A model generated the notes under the pieces. It did no database searches, was not told the DNA's origin, and worked only from the letters and a program-made list of their open reading frames with translations. The position numbers were made by a program, and so were the translations under genes. From Bradyrhizobium manausense (lineage in GTDB: Bacteria; Pseudomonadota; Alphaproteobacteria; Rhizobiales; Xanthobacteraceae), in assembly GCF_018131105.1 (NCBI RefSeq), contig NZ_JAFCJI010000002.1:1272367-1336366 (forward strand): a stretch of DNA of 64,000 nt. The letters run 5' to 3'. This document shows positions 18,248-28,278 of the stretch, piece after piece (within the stretch, counting starts at the first letter, position 1; each line of letters begins with the position of its first letter).

Positions 18248-19345
18248 ATGAGCGATTCCCTTCTTGCAACGGTCGGTGACCATTTCTTCATTGGCCTGAA
18301 GCCGACCAGCGTTCTCGATGACCGCGATCGCGCGCTGCTGCGAGATCTCAAGCCCGCAGGCGTCATCCTCTACAAGAGCAATTTTCGCCACGACTTGCCC
18401 TATCGGGACTGGCTGTCTGTTCACCGGGATCTGATCGCCGCGATCCGCGATGCTTCCCAGCGCGAGAAGCAATTCATCGCCATCGACCATGAGGGCGGAC
18501 GCGTGTGCCGCACGCCGGCGCCGATCACGCGCTTCTCCTATGCGGCGCGCTGGGCCGGAACCGCGGAACAGGTCGGCGATGCCATGGGCGTCGAGCTCGC
18601 CTCGCTCGGCTGCAATCTGAACTTTGCGCCTGATCTCGACATTCACAGCAACCCTGCCAATCCCGTGATCGGCGAGCGCGCCTTCGGCCGCACGGCTGAC
18701 GACGTGATCAAGTCGATGCTGCCGTTCACCAGGGCGATGGAGCGCCGTGGCGTCCGGGCCTGTGGCAAGCATTTTCCGGGACATGGCGACACGCAGGTCG
18801 ATTCGCATCACGAGCTGCCGGTGCTCGATCTCGATCTCGACCAGATCAAGGCGCGCGAGCTAAGGCCGTTTGCCGCCGCGATCGATGGCGGCATCGAGAT
18901 GATGATGACGTCGCACATTCTGTACCGAAAGCTCGACCCGAACGATCCCGTCACCCTGTCGCGCCCGATCACGCAAGGGCTGCTGCGCGAGGCGATGAAT
19001 TTCCGCGGCGTGATCGTGTCGGACGACGTCGGCATGCGCGCGATGGCCGGGCGGCTCGACGCGCCTGACGCCGGCGCGCGCTTCATGGCAGCCGGCAACG
19101 ACATGCTGATGATCTGCTCGGCTCTGACCGACACCGAGCGTGCCCGAACCCTGGCGCAGTCGATCATCAACGGCGTGGACTCCGGCAAGCTCGATCCGGC
19201 GGTGCTGAAGGCCTCAAGCCAGCGCGTCCACGCGATGCTTGAGGGCACTGCCCAAAACGCGGTGTCGGAGCTGCCCGCCGAAATCCTCGCACGCCACCGC
19301 AGCGCCGGCACCCAGTTCGACGCGGCGACCGTCGAAGTCGTGTAG
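18248..19345 (+). CDS. Glycoside hydrolase family 3 protein (NagZ-like beta-N-acetylhexosaminidase)
   Basis: Encodes 365 residues from ATG 18248; a TTG at 18230 is an in-frame alternative. The single GH3 barrel has FAIDHEGG-type IAIDHEGGRV (78-86), the diagnostic KHFPGHGDTQVDSHHELP (174-191) carrying the Asp185/His187 acid-base dyad, and the nucleophile Asp in VIVSDDVGM (255-263). There is no signal peptide, so it acts in the cytoplasm, removing N-acetylglucosamine from muropeptides or a related glycoside. NagZ is usually next to the cell-division or argS region, so this may be a second copy. AmpG, which imports muropeptides, is at 44042. Confidence 0.85.
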   Translation: MSDSLLATVGDHFFIGLKPTSVLDDRDRALLRDLKPAGVILYKSNFRHDLPYRDWLSVHRDLIAAIRDASQREKQFIAIDHEGGRVCRTPAPITRFSYAARWAGTAEQVGDAMGVELASLGCNLNFAPDLDIHSNPANPVIGERAFGRTADDVIKSMLPFTRAMERRGVRACGKHFPGHGDTQVDSHHELPVLDLDLDQIKARELRPFAAAIDGGIEMMMTSHILYRKLDPNDPVTLSRPITQGLLREAMNFRGVIVSDDVGMRAMAGRLDAPDAGARFMAAGNDMLMICSALTDTERARTLAQSIINGVDSGKLDPAVLKASSQRVHAMLEGTAQNAVSELPAEILARHRSAGTQFDAATVEVV

Positions 19346-19417
19346 GGCCGCTCCGGGCCGATCCAGCAAAATCCATCGCAAGGCGGACGTTCAGCAACGC
19401 CGGCGCCGTTGATCTCG

Positions 19418-19455
19418 ATATGCTACACGTGCTAATGTTACAATCAGTAGCATAT
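19418..19455. promoter_or_regulatory. Inverted repeat just upstream of the RND efflux operon
   Basis: ATATGCTAC and GTAGCATAT (9 bp, perfect) flank 20 bases, ending 5 bases before the GTG of the adaptor gene. It could be an operator for an unlinked regulator or an mRNA hairpin that hides the ribosome site. No regulator gene is adjacent. Confidence 0.4.
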
Positions 19456-19459
19456 AGCC

Positions 19460-20710
19460 GTGACGGGTTTGAACGTGAAACGCGCAGCAAAACTCCTCAT
19501 CTGTGCGCTGGTCGTGCTGCCCGCATTCTATGCGGCCTATCATTTCAGGAATGACATCAAGAATACCAAGCTGCCGTTCGCGCTGCCCTTCATGCAGGCG
19601 GCCGAAGCGGAGCGCGGTGTCGCCGCTGCAGCTCCGCCAAGGCCGCCGGTCGCGGTGAAGGTCGCCGCCGCGAAGGCGGAGGACGTGCCGATCTATCTGA
19701 CCGGCATCGGCACCATCCAGGCCTACAACACCGTCAACGTGCAGAGCCGCGTCGACGGCGAGATCGTCCAGATCCTTTTCCAGGAAGGGCAGGACGTCAA
19801 ACAAGGCGACGTCCTCGCGGTGATCGATCCGCGCCCGTTCCAGGCCCAGCTCGATCAGCAGGTCGCGGTGCGGCAGAAGGACCAGGCGCTGCTCGACGGC
19901 GCCCAGATCGACATGGAGCGCTACGACGCGCTGATCCAGAAGGCCGCCGCGATCTCCCGGCAGGTCGTGGACCAGCAACACGCGCTGGTCGAGCAGTACA
20001 AGGCGCAAGTCCGAAACGACGACGCGCAGATCGAATATGCGCGCACGCAGCTCGGCTTCACCAATATCCGCGCGCCGCTCAGCGGACGTCTCGGCATCCG
20101 CCAGGTCGACCAGGGCAACTACGTGCGCGCGGTGTCGCCGACGACGATCGTCACCGTCACGCAATTACAGCCGATCTCGGTGATCTACACCCTCGCCGCG
20201 GTCGCCGTCGGCCAGACCCGGCTCAGCCTCGGCCAGGCCGAGGCGCCCGTCGTCGCGCTCACCGCCGACAATACGACCGAGCTCGACAAGGGCACGATCA
20301 CGCTGGTCGACAACCAGGTCGATCAGGCCAGCGGCACGATCAAGCTGAAGGCGATGTTTCCGAACAAGGCGCTGAAGCTCTGGCCGGGCAATTTCGCCAA
20401 CGGGCGCATCACGGTGGACACGCGCAAGAACGCGATCACGGCGCCGGCGATCGCCGTACGGCACGGGCCGCGCGGCGATTTCGTCTGGATCGCGAAGGCG
20501 GACGACACCGCGGCCTTCCGCCCCGTCACGGTCGGACAGATCTTCGACGGACGCGCACTGATCGACAAGGGCCTCGCCAGGGGCGAGCGCGTCGTCACCG
20601 ACGGTTATTACCGGTTGGAGAACGGCGCCCGCATCACCATCGAGGGCGCGACGCCGACGGCCAAGGCGCAGCCCACCACCCAGCCGCGCTCCGAGCCGCG
20701 CGTTGACTGA
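19460..20710 (+). CDS. RND efflux periplasmic adaptor (MdtA-like membrane fusion protein)
   Basis: A 416-residue protein starting at GTG 19460 (GTG 19475 is a close alternative). An N-terminal membrane anchor (about 12-27) is followed by the lipoyl-like half (VNVQSRVDGEIVQILFQEGQDV), a helical hairpin (about 130-190), the second lipoyl half (FTNIRAPLSGRLGIRQVDQGNYV), a beta-barrel and a membrane-proximal domain ending in a Thr/Gln/Pro tail. It links an inner-membrane RND pump to an outer-membrane channel. Two RND pump genes follow, 8 bases downstream and then overlapping, so this is an MdtABC-type operon. Confidence 0.9.
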   Translation: MTGLNVKRAAKLLICALVVLPAFYAAYHFRNDIKNTKLPFALPFMQAAEAERGVAAAAPPRPPVAVKVAAAKAEDVPIYLTGIGTIQAYNTVNVQSRVDGEIVQILFQEGQDVKQGDVLAVIDPRPFQAQLDQQVAVRQKDQALLDGAQIDMERYDALIQKAAAISRQVVDQQHALVEQYKAQVRNDDAQIEYARTQLGFTNIRAPLSGRLGIRQVDQGNYVRAVSPTTIVTVTQLQPISVIYTLAAVAVGQTRLSLGQAEAPVVALTADNTTELDKGTITLVDNQVDQASGTIKLKAMFPNKALKLWPGNFANGRITVDTRKNAITAPAIAVRHGPRGDFVWIAKADDTAAFRPVTVGQIFDGRALIDKGLARGERVVTDGYYRLENGARITIEGATPTAKAQPTTQPRSEPRVD

Positions 20711-20718
20711 GGTCCGCC

Positions 20719-23700
20719 ATGTCCGCGCCCTTCATCCTCCGGCCGATCGCAACGACGCTGATGATTGTCGCGGTCGTGCTGCTGGGCATGCTCGGCTATC
20801 GTGAACTCCCCATCGCGCCGCTGCCGAATGTCGACTTCCCCACCATCCAGGTGGTGACGCGCTATCCCGGCGCCTCCGCCACCGTCGTCGCAACCTCGAT
20901 CACCGCGCCGCTGGAGCATTACTTCGGCACGATCTCCGGGCTGACCGACATGAGCTCGACCAGCTCCTACGGCTACAGCCAGATCACGCTGCAATTCGAT
21001 CTCTCGCGCAAGATCGACGCGGCAGCTCAAGACGTGCAGGCGCGGATCAATGCGTCCGCCGGCTGGATCCCCGTCGAGCAACTGCCGAGCCCGCCGACCT
21101 ATCGCATGGTCAATCCAGCCGATACGCCGGTGCTGATCCTCGCGTTGACCTCGAAGACGATGCCGCTGCACGAGGCCAACGATCACGCCGCGACCATCCT
21201 GGTGCCGAAGCTGTCGCAGATCTCAGGCGTCGGCGCGGTCAGCATCGAGGGCGGACAGACCCGGGCGGTGCGTCTGCAGATGAACCCGACCCGGCTCGCC
21301 GGGCTCGGAATGTCGCTCGACGACGTTCGTCGCGGCATCGCCGCCACCACCGCCGACAACCCGAAGGGATCACTGGACGGTCCCCGGCAGGCGTTTCACG
21401 TCGACACCAACGACCAGCTTTTCACCGCGGAGGCCTATCGCGATGCGGTGATCGCCTATCGCAACGGTGCGCCGGTGCTGCTGCGCGATGTCGGCACCGC
21501 CATCGACGGCATCGAGGATGCCGAGCAGGCGGCGTGGTTCCAGGGCGAACGCGCCGTGCTGCTGGACATCCAGCGCCAGCCCGGCGCCAACACAATCGAG
21601 GTCGTCAATGCCATCAAGAGCATTTTGCCGAAACTCCAGGATTCGCTCCCCGCGGCGCTGAAGATCTCCGTCGTCAGCGACCGCACCACGACGATCCGGG
21701 CTGCGATCCACGACGTGCAGTTCACGCTGGTGCTGACGGTGGCGCTGGTCGTGCTGGTGATCTTCATCTTCCTGCGCAAGCTGTGGGCGACCGTGATCCC
21801 GAGCGTCACGCTGCCGGTCTCGCTGGTCGCCACCTTCGGCGCCATGGCGCTGTGCGGCTTCAGCCTCGACAATCTGTCGCTGATGGCGCTGACCATTGCT
21901 TCCGGATTCGTCGTCGACGACGCCATCGTGATGATCGAGAACATCGCGCGCTATGTCGAGGACGGCGAGGATCCGCTTCAAGCCGCCCTGAAGGGCGCGC
22001 GGCAGATCGGCTTCACCATCGTCTCGCTGACGGTGTCGCTGATCGCGGTATTCATCCCGCTGCTGCTGATGGGCGGCGTGGTCGGCCGGCTGTTCCGGGA
22101 ATTCGCGATCACGCTGTCCTTTGCCGTCGTGATCTCCGGCCTCGTCTCGCTGACGCTGACGCCGATGATGTGCGCGCAGCTGTTGCAACGCGAGGACCCC
22201 GATGCGCAGCACGGCTTTTTGTTCCGCCTCAGCGAGCGCGGCTTCGACGCCTCCGCGAGTTTCTATCTGTGGGGGCTCGACTGGGTGCTGAAGCACCGCA
22301 ACCTCACGCTGGTCTTCACCGTGCTCACTCTGGTCGCCACCGGGATGTTCTACGTAGCGATCCCCAAGGGCTTTCTGCCCCTGCAGGACACGGGCCTGCT
22401 GATCGGCACGACCGATGCGGCCCAGGACATCTCCTTTGCGGCGATGGCGGAGCGGCAGCAGCAGCTCGCGGCCGTCATCGCGCGCGATGGCGACGTCGTC
22501 ACCGTCGGCAGCTTCGTCGGCATCGGCTCCATCAACACGACGCTGAACAGCGGCCGGCTCTATATCGATATCGGCAGTCCCGATGCGCGGAAATCGTCCG
22601 CCGCGGCCGTGATGGCGCGGCTGCAACACGCGGTCGAGGGCGTTCACGGTATCACGCTGCATCTGCAGCCGGCGCAGGATCTCCAGATCGAATCGCGCGT
22701 CGCACGAACGCAATATCAGTATGCGCTGCAGGATCTCGACGAGGACGAGCTTCGGCTCTGGAGCCGGCGCCTGGTCGAGGCGCTGCGCAAGCGGCCGGAG
22801 CTCGCCGACGTCGCCGACGACCGCCAGGACGAAGGCCTGCAGATGTCTGTTACCATCGACCGCCAGCTCGCGGCGAGTTACGGCGTCAGCCTGAACACGA
22901 TCGACCAGACGCTCTATGACGCTTTCGGGCAGCGCCAGATCGCAACCGTGTTCGGCCCGCTGACCCAGTATCACGTGATCATCGAGGTCGATCCGGCCCT
23001 GCGCAACGATCCTGATATCCTGGGCAAGATCTACCTCACCGCCGCAGCGGCCCAGGCCAGCAGCATCGACCAGCAGACCAGCGGCTTCAGCGGCGCCTTC
23101 AGCAAGGCTTCAGCGCCGGTGCCGCTGTCGGCCTTCGCGCGGATCGAGCGGCAACATGCGCCACTGCTGATCTCGCACCAGGGCCTTTTCCCGGCCACGA
23201 CGATCTCGTTCAATCTCGCCGAGGGTGTGTCGCTGAGCCACGCGACGGAGGCGCTGCGCCAGACCGAGCGCGAGATCGGATTGCCTGAAGCGGTCACGAC
23301 CAGGCTGATCGGCACGGCGGCGGAGTTCGCCAATTCGCTTGCGGACGAGAAGTGGCTGCTGCTCGCTGCGATCGTGACGGTCTATCTGATCCTCGGCATG
23401 CTCTATGAGAGCTACATTCATCCGATCACGATCCTGTCGACCTTGCCGTCGGCGGGCATCGGGGCGCTGCTGGCGCTGATGCTGTACCGGCAGGATCTCA
23501 ATCTGATCTCGCTGATCGGCATCATCCTCCTCATCGGCATCGTCAAGAAGAACGCCATCATGATGGTGGACTTCGCGCTCGCCGCCGAACGCGAGGACGG
23601 CGCCTCCTCGTTCGACGCCATCAGGCAGGCCTGCATCCTTCGCTTCCGCCCGATCATGATGACGACGATGGCGGCGCTGTTCGGCGCATTGCCGCTTGCG

Positions 23701-23901
23701 ATCGGTGCCGGCACCGGCTCGGAGCTGCGCCAGCCGCTCGGCATCGCCATCGTGGGCGGCCTGATCGTCTCCCAGGTGCTCACGCTCTATACGACCCCCG
23801 TCGTCTATCTGGCGTTCGCCTCGCTGCGCACCCGGTTCGGATGGCGATCGGCATCCGCAGATGATGTGGCGCTCCCTCGAGCGGAACGGCCGATCTCGTG
23901 A
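20719..23901 (+). CDS. RND efflux permease (MdtB-like)
   Basis: A 1060-residue AcrB/MdtB-family inner-membrane pump. It has the usual 12 membrane helices with two large periplasmic loops. The proton-relay residues are present: Asp400-Asp401 in GFVVDDAIVMIEN and Lys944 in GIVKKNAIMMVDF. The start ATG 20719 is 8 bases after the adaptor stop, and the TGA overlaps the GTG of the second pump by four bases. MdtB and MdtC form a mixed trimer (two B, one C) in Escherichia coli; the same pairing is likely here. Substrates (bile salts, novobiocin or plant phenolics in that group) are not readable. Confidence 0.92.
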   Translation: MSAPFILRPIATTLMIVAVVLLGMLGYRELPIAPLPNVDFPTIQVVTRYPGASATVVATSITAPLEHYFGTISGLTDMSSTSSYGYSQITLQFDLSRKIDAAAQDVQARINASAGWIPVEQLPSPPTYRMVNPADTPVLILALTSKTMPLHEANDHAATILVPKLSQISGVGAVSIEGGQTRAVRLQMNPTRLAGLGMSLDDVRRGIAATTADNPKGSLDGPRQAFHVDTNDQLFTAEAYRDAVIAYRNGAPVLLRDVGTAIDGIEDAEQAAWFQGERAVLLDIQRQPGANTIEVVNAIKSILPKLQDSLPAALKISVVSDRTTTIRAAIHDVQFTLVLTVALVVLVIFIFLRKLWATVIPSVTLPVSLVATFGAMALCGFSLDNLSLMALTIASGFVVDDAIVMIENIARYVEDGEDPLQAALKGARQIGFTIVSLTVSLIAVFIPLLLMGGVVGRLFREFAITLSFAVVISGLVSLTLTPMMCAQLLQREDPDAQHGFLFRLSERGFDASASFYLWGLDWVLKHRNLTLVFTVLTLVATGMFYVAIPKGFLPLQDTGLLIGTTDAAQDISFAAMAERQQQLAAVIARDGDVVTVGSFVGIGSINTTLNSGRLYIDIGSPDARKSSAAAVMARLQHAVEGVHGITLHLQPAQDLQIESRVARTQYQYALQDLDEDELRLWSRRLVEALRKRPELADVADDRQDEGLQMSVTIDRQLAASYGVSLNTIDQTLYDAFGQRQIATVFGPLTQYHVIIEVDPALRNDPDILGKIYLTAAAAQASSIDQQTSGFSGAFSKASAPVPLSAFARIERQHAPLLISHQGLFPATTISFNLAEGVSLSHATEALRQTEREIGLPEAVTTRLIGTAAEFANSLADEKWLLLAAIVTVYLILGMLYESYIHPITILSTLPSAGIGALLALMLYRQDLNLISLIGIILLIGIVKKNAIMMVDFALAAEREDGASSFDAIRQACILRFRPIMMTTMAALFGALPLAIGAGTGSELRQPLGIAIVGGLIVSQVLTLYTTPVVYLAFASLRTRFGWRSASADDVALPRAERPIS

Positions 23902-26900
23902 GCATCACCGCACAATTCGTGCTGCGACCGGTGGCGACGACGCTGCTGATGATCGGCGTGTTCCTGCTCGGCTGCGTCGCCTATTTCCGTCTGCCGATCG
24001 CCTCGCTCCCGGCGGTGGAGCGACCCACCATCGGGATCTTCGCGCCATTTCCCGGCGCGAGCCCGGCGACCGTGGCGAACGCGCTGGCGCAGCCGCTCGA
24101 GACAACGCTCGCGCTGATTCCGGGCGTGACGGAAATCACCTCCTTCAGCGCCATGGGCGGCACCAGCATCACGGTGCAGTTCGAGCTCTCCGTCGATCTC
24201 GATGCCGCCGCCGGCGCGGTCCAGGCCGCGATCAACTCGGCCGGGCCCAACCTGCCGAAGGGACCGTGGCCGCCGACCTATTGGAAGGCCAACCCGGCGG
24301 GCCCCGCGGTCGTCGCGCTCGCGCTGACCAGCGACGTGTTCACACCAGGCGAGGTCTACAGCCTCGCCGACGGCGTGATCTCGCCGAAGCTGTCGCAACT
24401 GCCGGGCGTGGCGCGGATCATCGTCAGCGGCGCCGAGCGAAGCGCGGTGCGCATCCAGGTGTCTCCGGGGCGCCTCGCCGCCATGAACCTGTCGCTAGAA
24501 TCTGCGCGCGTCGCCGTCCTCAACGCATCGCAGAACCTGCCGAAGGGCGCAGTCTCGGTCGACGGCCAGCGCCTCACCATCGAAGCCAACGACCAGCTGC
24601 TCCAGGCCTCCGAATATCGCGACATCGTGCTGGCCTGGCGCAACGGCGCCCCGGTCAGGCTCGGCGACGTCGCTGATGTGACCGACAGCGTCATCAACAA
24701 CCGCCTCGCCGGCTGGTACGGCACCGAGCGCGGCATCGTCCTGTTCGTCTACAAGCAGTCAGACGCCAACATCGTCGAGACCGTCGATGCGATCAAGGCC
24801 GAGCTGCCGGAGATCCAGCTCTGGCTGCCGCCCGGCATCAAGCTGCATACGGTCTATGACCGCACCACGCTGATCCGCGCTGCGGTGAACGACGTCAAGC
24901 TCACGCTCGTGATCGCCTCGGTGCTCGTCGTGCTCGTCATCGCGCTGTTCCTCAGGCGGTTCTGGGCCACCGTGATCCCGAGCGTCACGATCCCCGTCTC
25001 GCTGGCCGCGACCCTGTTCGTGATGAGCCTCTGCGGCTTCAGCCTGGACAATCTGTCGCTGATGGCGCTGACCATCGCCGCCGGCTTCGTGGTGGACGAC
25101 GCCATCGTCATGATCGAGAACATCATCCGCCGGATGTCCGAGGGCGAGCCGGCACTGCAGGCCGCCATCAATGGCGCCCGCCAGATGGCGTTCACGGTCG
25201 TCGCCATCACCGTCGCCCTGATCGCGGCGCTGATCCCGATCCTGTTCATGCCCGACGTCGTCGGGCGCTATTTCCGCGAGTTCGGCGTGACGCTGGTTGT
25301 CGCCATCGTGTCTTCGGCGGCGATCTCGCTGACGCTGACGCCGATGATGTGCGGGCATCTGCTCGATCGCGGCCGGCAGCGGCTGCACAACCCCGAAGCG
25401 GATCCCGGACGCCGCACGTTTTATACCCGCAGCCTCGACTGGACGCTGCGCCGCCGCTTCCTCACCGCCTTGATGATCACCGCGCTGACGGGCGCCAGCA
25501 TCTGGCTCTATCTGCAACTGCCGAAGGGTTTCATGCCGACCCAGGACACCGGCGTGATGTTCGTGCGAACCATTGCCCCCTCGAACATCTCGTTCCTGTC
25601 CATGGAGGACCGGCAGCGCGCCGTCGGCGCAGTGATCCTCGAGGACCCCGCGATCTCAGGTCTGACGTCCTTCATCGGCGAGGGCAATGGCAACGCGCTC
25701 AGCGTCGGGCAGATGCTGGTCGCGCTGAAGCCGCCCGAAATACGAAAGCTGTCGATCCAGCAGGTGATCGCGCGATTGCGCCAGCGCATGAACAGGATCG
25801 ACGGCGTCCGGGTCTTCTTCGTGCCGCTGCAGGATCTCAATCTCGGCGTTCAGTCCGGCGGTTCGCGCTATCAGTATACGCTCTGGGGTATCGACGAGGA
25901 ACAGGTGATGCGCGCTGCGGAAAACATGATCCGCCGCGTCCGCGGCATTCCTGAGATTATCGACGTCATCGCGAGCTGGGAGACCGGAGGCCTCCAGGCC
26001 GGCCTGACCATCGACCGCCTGCGCGCCGCGATGCTCGGCGTCACGCCTGTGGCGGTCGACAACACGCTCAACGACGCCTTTGGCCAGCGCCAGGTCAATC
26101 TGCTGTTCCTTCCGACCAATTATTCGCGCGTGATCTTCGAGGTCGAGCCGCAGGCGGCAACCGGCCCCGACTCCATGAGCCAGATCTACGTGCCCAGCGC
26201 CAGCGGCAAAGCGGTGCCGCTCACCGCCTTGACCCGGCCGCAGCGCGCGCACGCGGCGATGTGGGTCCGTCACAGCGCGCAGTTTCCGGCCGCGACGATT
26301 TCGTTCGACATCAAGCCCGGCACCTCGATCGGCGACGCGATTGCCTCGATCCGCAAGGAAGAAGCCGCGGCAAAACTCCCTGATGACATCAAGGCGGAAT
26401 TCCGCGGCGAGGCCAAGGAAGCGGACAAGTCGATCGTCAAGCAGGCCGCGCTGTTCGCGGCGGCCCTGATCGCGATCTACATCGCGCTCGGCATGCTCTA
26501 CGAGAGCTATGTCCATCCGCTGACCATTCTCTCGACCTTGCCGCCGACCGCGTTCGGCGCGCTGGTGGCGCTGTGGGCGACGGGAACGCAGTTCACGCTG
26601 GTGACCACGATCGCCTGCATCCTGCTGGTCGGCATGGTGATGAAGAACGCCATCATGATGGTGGACTACGCCCTCGATGCGGAGCGGCATCGCGGCCTCG
26701 ATCCCCGCGAGGCCATCCTGCTCGCGGCACGGCTGCGGGCGCGGCCGATCACCATGACGATGCTGGCCGCATTCCTCAGCGCCGTCCCGATCGCCTTCGG
26801 CACCGGCCCCGGCTTCGAGATCCGCCAGCCGCTCGGCATCACCATCATGGGCGGCCTCGTCGTGGCGCAGCTGTTCACGCTCTACTCGACGCCGGCGATG

Positions 26901-27002
26901 TATTTGATCCTCGACAGGCTGCGGCGGCGGAAGAAGGTGGCCGCGGAACGGACGCGCGCTGCCCGCGGTGCCGCGGAGGCGCCGTCGCGAGGCCGGGCCT
27001 GA
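23898..27002 (+). CDS. RND efflux permease (MdtC-like)
   Basis: A 1034-residue second pump subunit; its GTG start overlaps the end of the first pump gene (GTGA). The proton-relay pair Asp400-Asp401 (GFVVDDAIVMIEN) and Lys916 (VMKNAIMMVDY) are conserved, so both subunits look active as proton translocators. The C-terminus is a short Arg/Ala-rich tail. Antisense frames up to 462 residues across this gene are GC-skew artefacts. No TolC-like gene follows, so the operon must borrow an outer-membrane factor. Confidence 0.92.
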   Translation: MSITAQFVLRPVATTLLMIGVFLLGCVAYFRLPIASLPAVERPTIGIFAPFPGASPATVANALAQPLETTLALIPGVTEITSFSAMGGTSITVQFELSVDLDAAAGAVQAAINSAGPNLPKGPWPPTYWKANPAGPAVVALALTSDVFTPGEVYSLADGVISPKLSQLPGVARIIVSGAERSAVRIQVSPGRLAAMNLSLESARVAVLNASQNLPKGAVSVDGQRLTIEANDQLLQASEYRDIVLAWRNGAPVRLGDVADVTDSVINNRLAGWYGTERGIVLFVYKQSDANIVETVDAIKAELPEIQLWLPPGIKLHTVYDRTTLIRAAVNDVKLTLVIASVLVVLVIALFLRRFWATVIPSVTIPVSLAATLFVMSLCGFSLDNLSLMALTIAAGFVVDDAIVMIENIIRRMSEGEPALQAAINGARQMAFTVVAITVALIAALIPILFMPDVVGRYFREFGVTLVVAIVSSAAISLTLTPMMCGHLLDRGRQRLHNPEADPGRRTFYTRSLDWTLRRRFLTALMITALTGASIWLYLQLPKGFMPTQDTGVMFVRTIAPSNISFLSMEDRQRAVGAVILEDPAISGLTSFIGEGNGNALSVGQMLVALKPPEIRKLSIQQVIARLRQRMNRIDGVRVFFVPLQDLNLGVQSGGSRYQYTLWGIDEEQVMRAAENMIRRVRGIPEIIDVIASWETGGLQAGLTIDRLRAAMLGVTPVAVDNTLNDAFGQRQVNLLFLPTNYSRVIFEVEPQAATGPDSMSQIYVPSASGKAVPLTALTRPQRAHAAMWVRHSAQFPAATISFDIKPGTSIGDAIASIRKEEAAAKLPDDIKAEFRGEAKEADKSIVKQAALFAAALIAIYIALGMLYESYVHPLTILSTLPPTAFGALVALWATGTQFTLVTTIACILLVGMVMKNAIMMVDYALDAERHRGLDPREAILLAARLRARPITMTMLAAFLSAVPIAFGTGPGFEIRQPLGITIMGGLVVAQLFTLYSTPAMYLILDRLRRRKKVAAERTRAARGAAEAPSRGRA

Positions 27003-27117
27003 CGTGATCGTGGCCGCCATCATTTGCCGCATGCACGCGGGCATATAGAGTTCGTTAACGCAGCAGCCCTAGCCTTTAAGGACTTGGGCAAAATCGCGAC
27101 ATGCTGCCGGATCGTCG

Positions 27118-28059
27118 ATGAGAGAAGACCATGCTACCTCGACTTTGCCGGATGAGGTTCGCGTACGACTCTATGATCAGGCCCTCAATGCCGCCCGCAT
27201 CGGCGCCTGGGAGTGTGAACTCGAGACGGAGCGCCTGAGCTGGACTCAAGGCGTCTACGACATCTTCGGCTATCCAGCGGGCAACCCGCTGCGGCGCGCC
27301 AACATCGTCGATCTCTACATCGACGAATCCCGGCGCAGCATGGAACTCGCACGCGCCGAGGTCATCCGGACCGGTTGCCCTGTTACGCTCGACACCGAGA
27401 TCAGAACCTGGCGCGGCGAAAAGCGCTGGATGCGCCTCTCGATCAACGCAGTGCGAGAGGGCGGACGACCGCTGCGGATCTTCGGCTCCAAGCAGGACAT
27501 CACTTCCGACCGGCAAGCAATAGAGAACCTGCGGCAGCAAGCCGAGACCGATCCATTGACGGGGCTGGCCAATCGTTCCGTTTTTCAGGCCGGCTATCGC
27601 GAGGTGATCAACGACAGCCTGAATCATGGCTTCGCGTCGGCGCTCGTTCTGATCGATCTCGACGGCTTCAAGGAGCTCAACGATACGTTCGGCCATCTGG
27701 CTGGCGACGCATGCCTGTGCGAGGTCGCGCAGCGTTTGCGGCGGGCGTTCCACAATGCCGGCCTGGTCGGCCGGCTCGGTGGCGACGAATTCGCGATTAT
27801 CCTGCGCGCGCCGACGGACCCTGCGCGGATCGCACGCGTGCTGCAGCAGACCGTCAAGATGTTGAGCCGCCCGCTGTTCTGGAACGGTCTTCGCCTCGAA
27901 GTCAGCGCCTCGATCGGAGCCGCCCTGGTTGGCCGCCCGCATCGCCGGCGGATCGTCGAATTGTTCGCGGAGGCCGATATTGCGCTCTATGACGCAAAGG
28001 CCGCCGGCCGCAACCGGGTCCATCTGATCGGGGATGAAAAGCGCAACCTGGCAGCCTAG
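27118..28059 (+). CDS. PAS-GGDEF diguanylate cyclase
   Basis: A 313-residue soluble protein. The first 130 residues form a PAS/PAC sensor (IGAWECELETERLSWTQGVYDIFGY ... EKRWMRLSINAVREGGRPLRIFGSKQDIT). The GGDEF domain follows (DPLTGLANRSVFQ to the end) with an intact active-site GGDEF at 221-225, so it should make c-di-GMP from GTP. The position of the inhibitory RxxD site, nine to six residues before GGDEF, reads HNAG, so product inhibition through the I-site is probably absent. No EAL domain is fused. The PAS ligand is unknown. The gene stands alone. Confidence 0.88.
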   Translation: MREDHATSTLPDEVRVRLYDQALNAARIGAWECELETERLSWTQGVYDIFGYPAGNPLRRANIVDLYIDESRRSMELARAEVIRTGCPVTLDTEIRTWRGEKRWMRLSINAVREGGRPLRIFGSKQDITSDRQAIENLRQQAETDPLTGLANRSVFQAGYREVINDSLNHGFASALVLIDLDGFKELNDTFGHLAGDACLCEVAQRLRRAFHNAGLVGRLGGDEFAIILRAPTDPARIARVLQQTVKMLSRPLFWNGLRLEVSASIGAALVGRPHRRRIVELFAEADIALYDAKAAGRNRVHLIGDEKRNLAA

Positions 28060-28071
28060 AGCAGGTTGGAA

Positions 28072-28148
28072 TGGCGCGCCCGGAACGATTCGAACGTCCG
28101 ACCCTCAGATTCGTAGTCTGATGCTCTATCCAGCTGAGCTACGGGCGC
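28072..28148 (-). tRNA. tRNA-Arg (anticodon ACG)
   Basis: On the reverse strand the sequence folds as a cloverleaf: acceptor GCGCCCG/CGGGCGC, D-arm around AGCTCAGCTGGATAGAGC, anticodon stem TCAGA/TCTGA with loop CTACGAA giving anticodon ACG, and T-arm GTTCGAATC. The discriminator G and an encoded CCA follow (28072-28075). It reads CGU/CGC/CGA after A34-to-inosine editing. It lies 12 bases after the diguanylate cyclase stop. No integrase or attachment duplication is seen next to it. Confidence 0.95.
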
Positions 28149-28278
28149 GTTTTTCGCTGATCATGCGGGCTAGGCCCGCACGCAGCCTCCGGACAGCGCC
28201 GGAGGGGTGCGAAAGAGCGCTCTGACTATCCGCTCTTGCCCCTGTTGGCAAGGTCCGGGATGGCGGTATTTTTCGCGA

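Noticed and set aside
21370..22974. A 534-codon open frame antisense to the first RND pump gene
   Set aside because: It mirrors a certain gene, its product is Arg/Gln/His-rich without domains, and such frames arise from high third-position GC. The same applies to 25656-27044, 30698-32302, 36649-38511 and 61687-63144.
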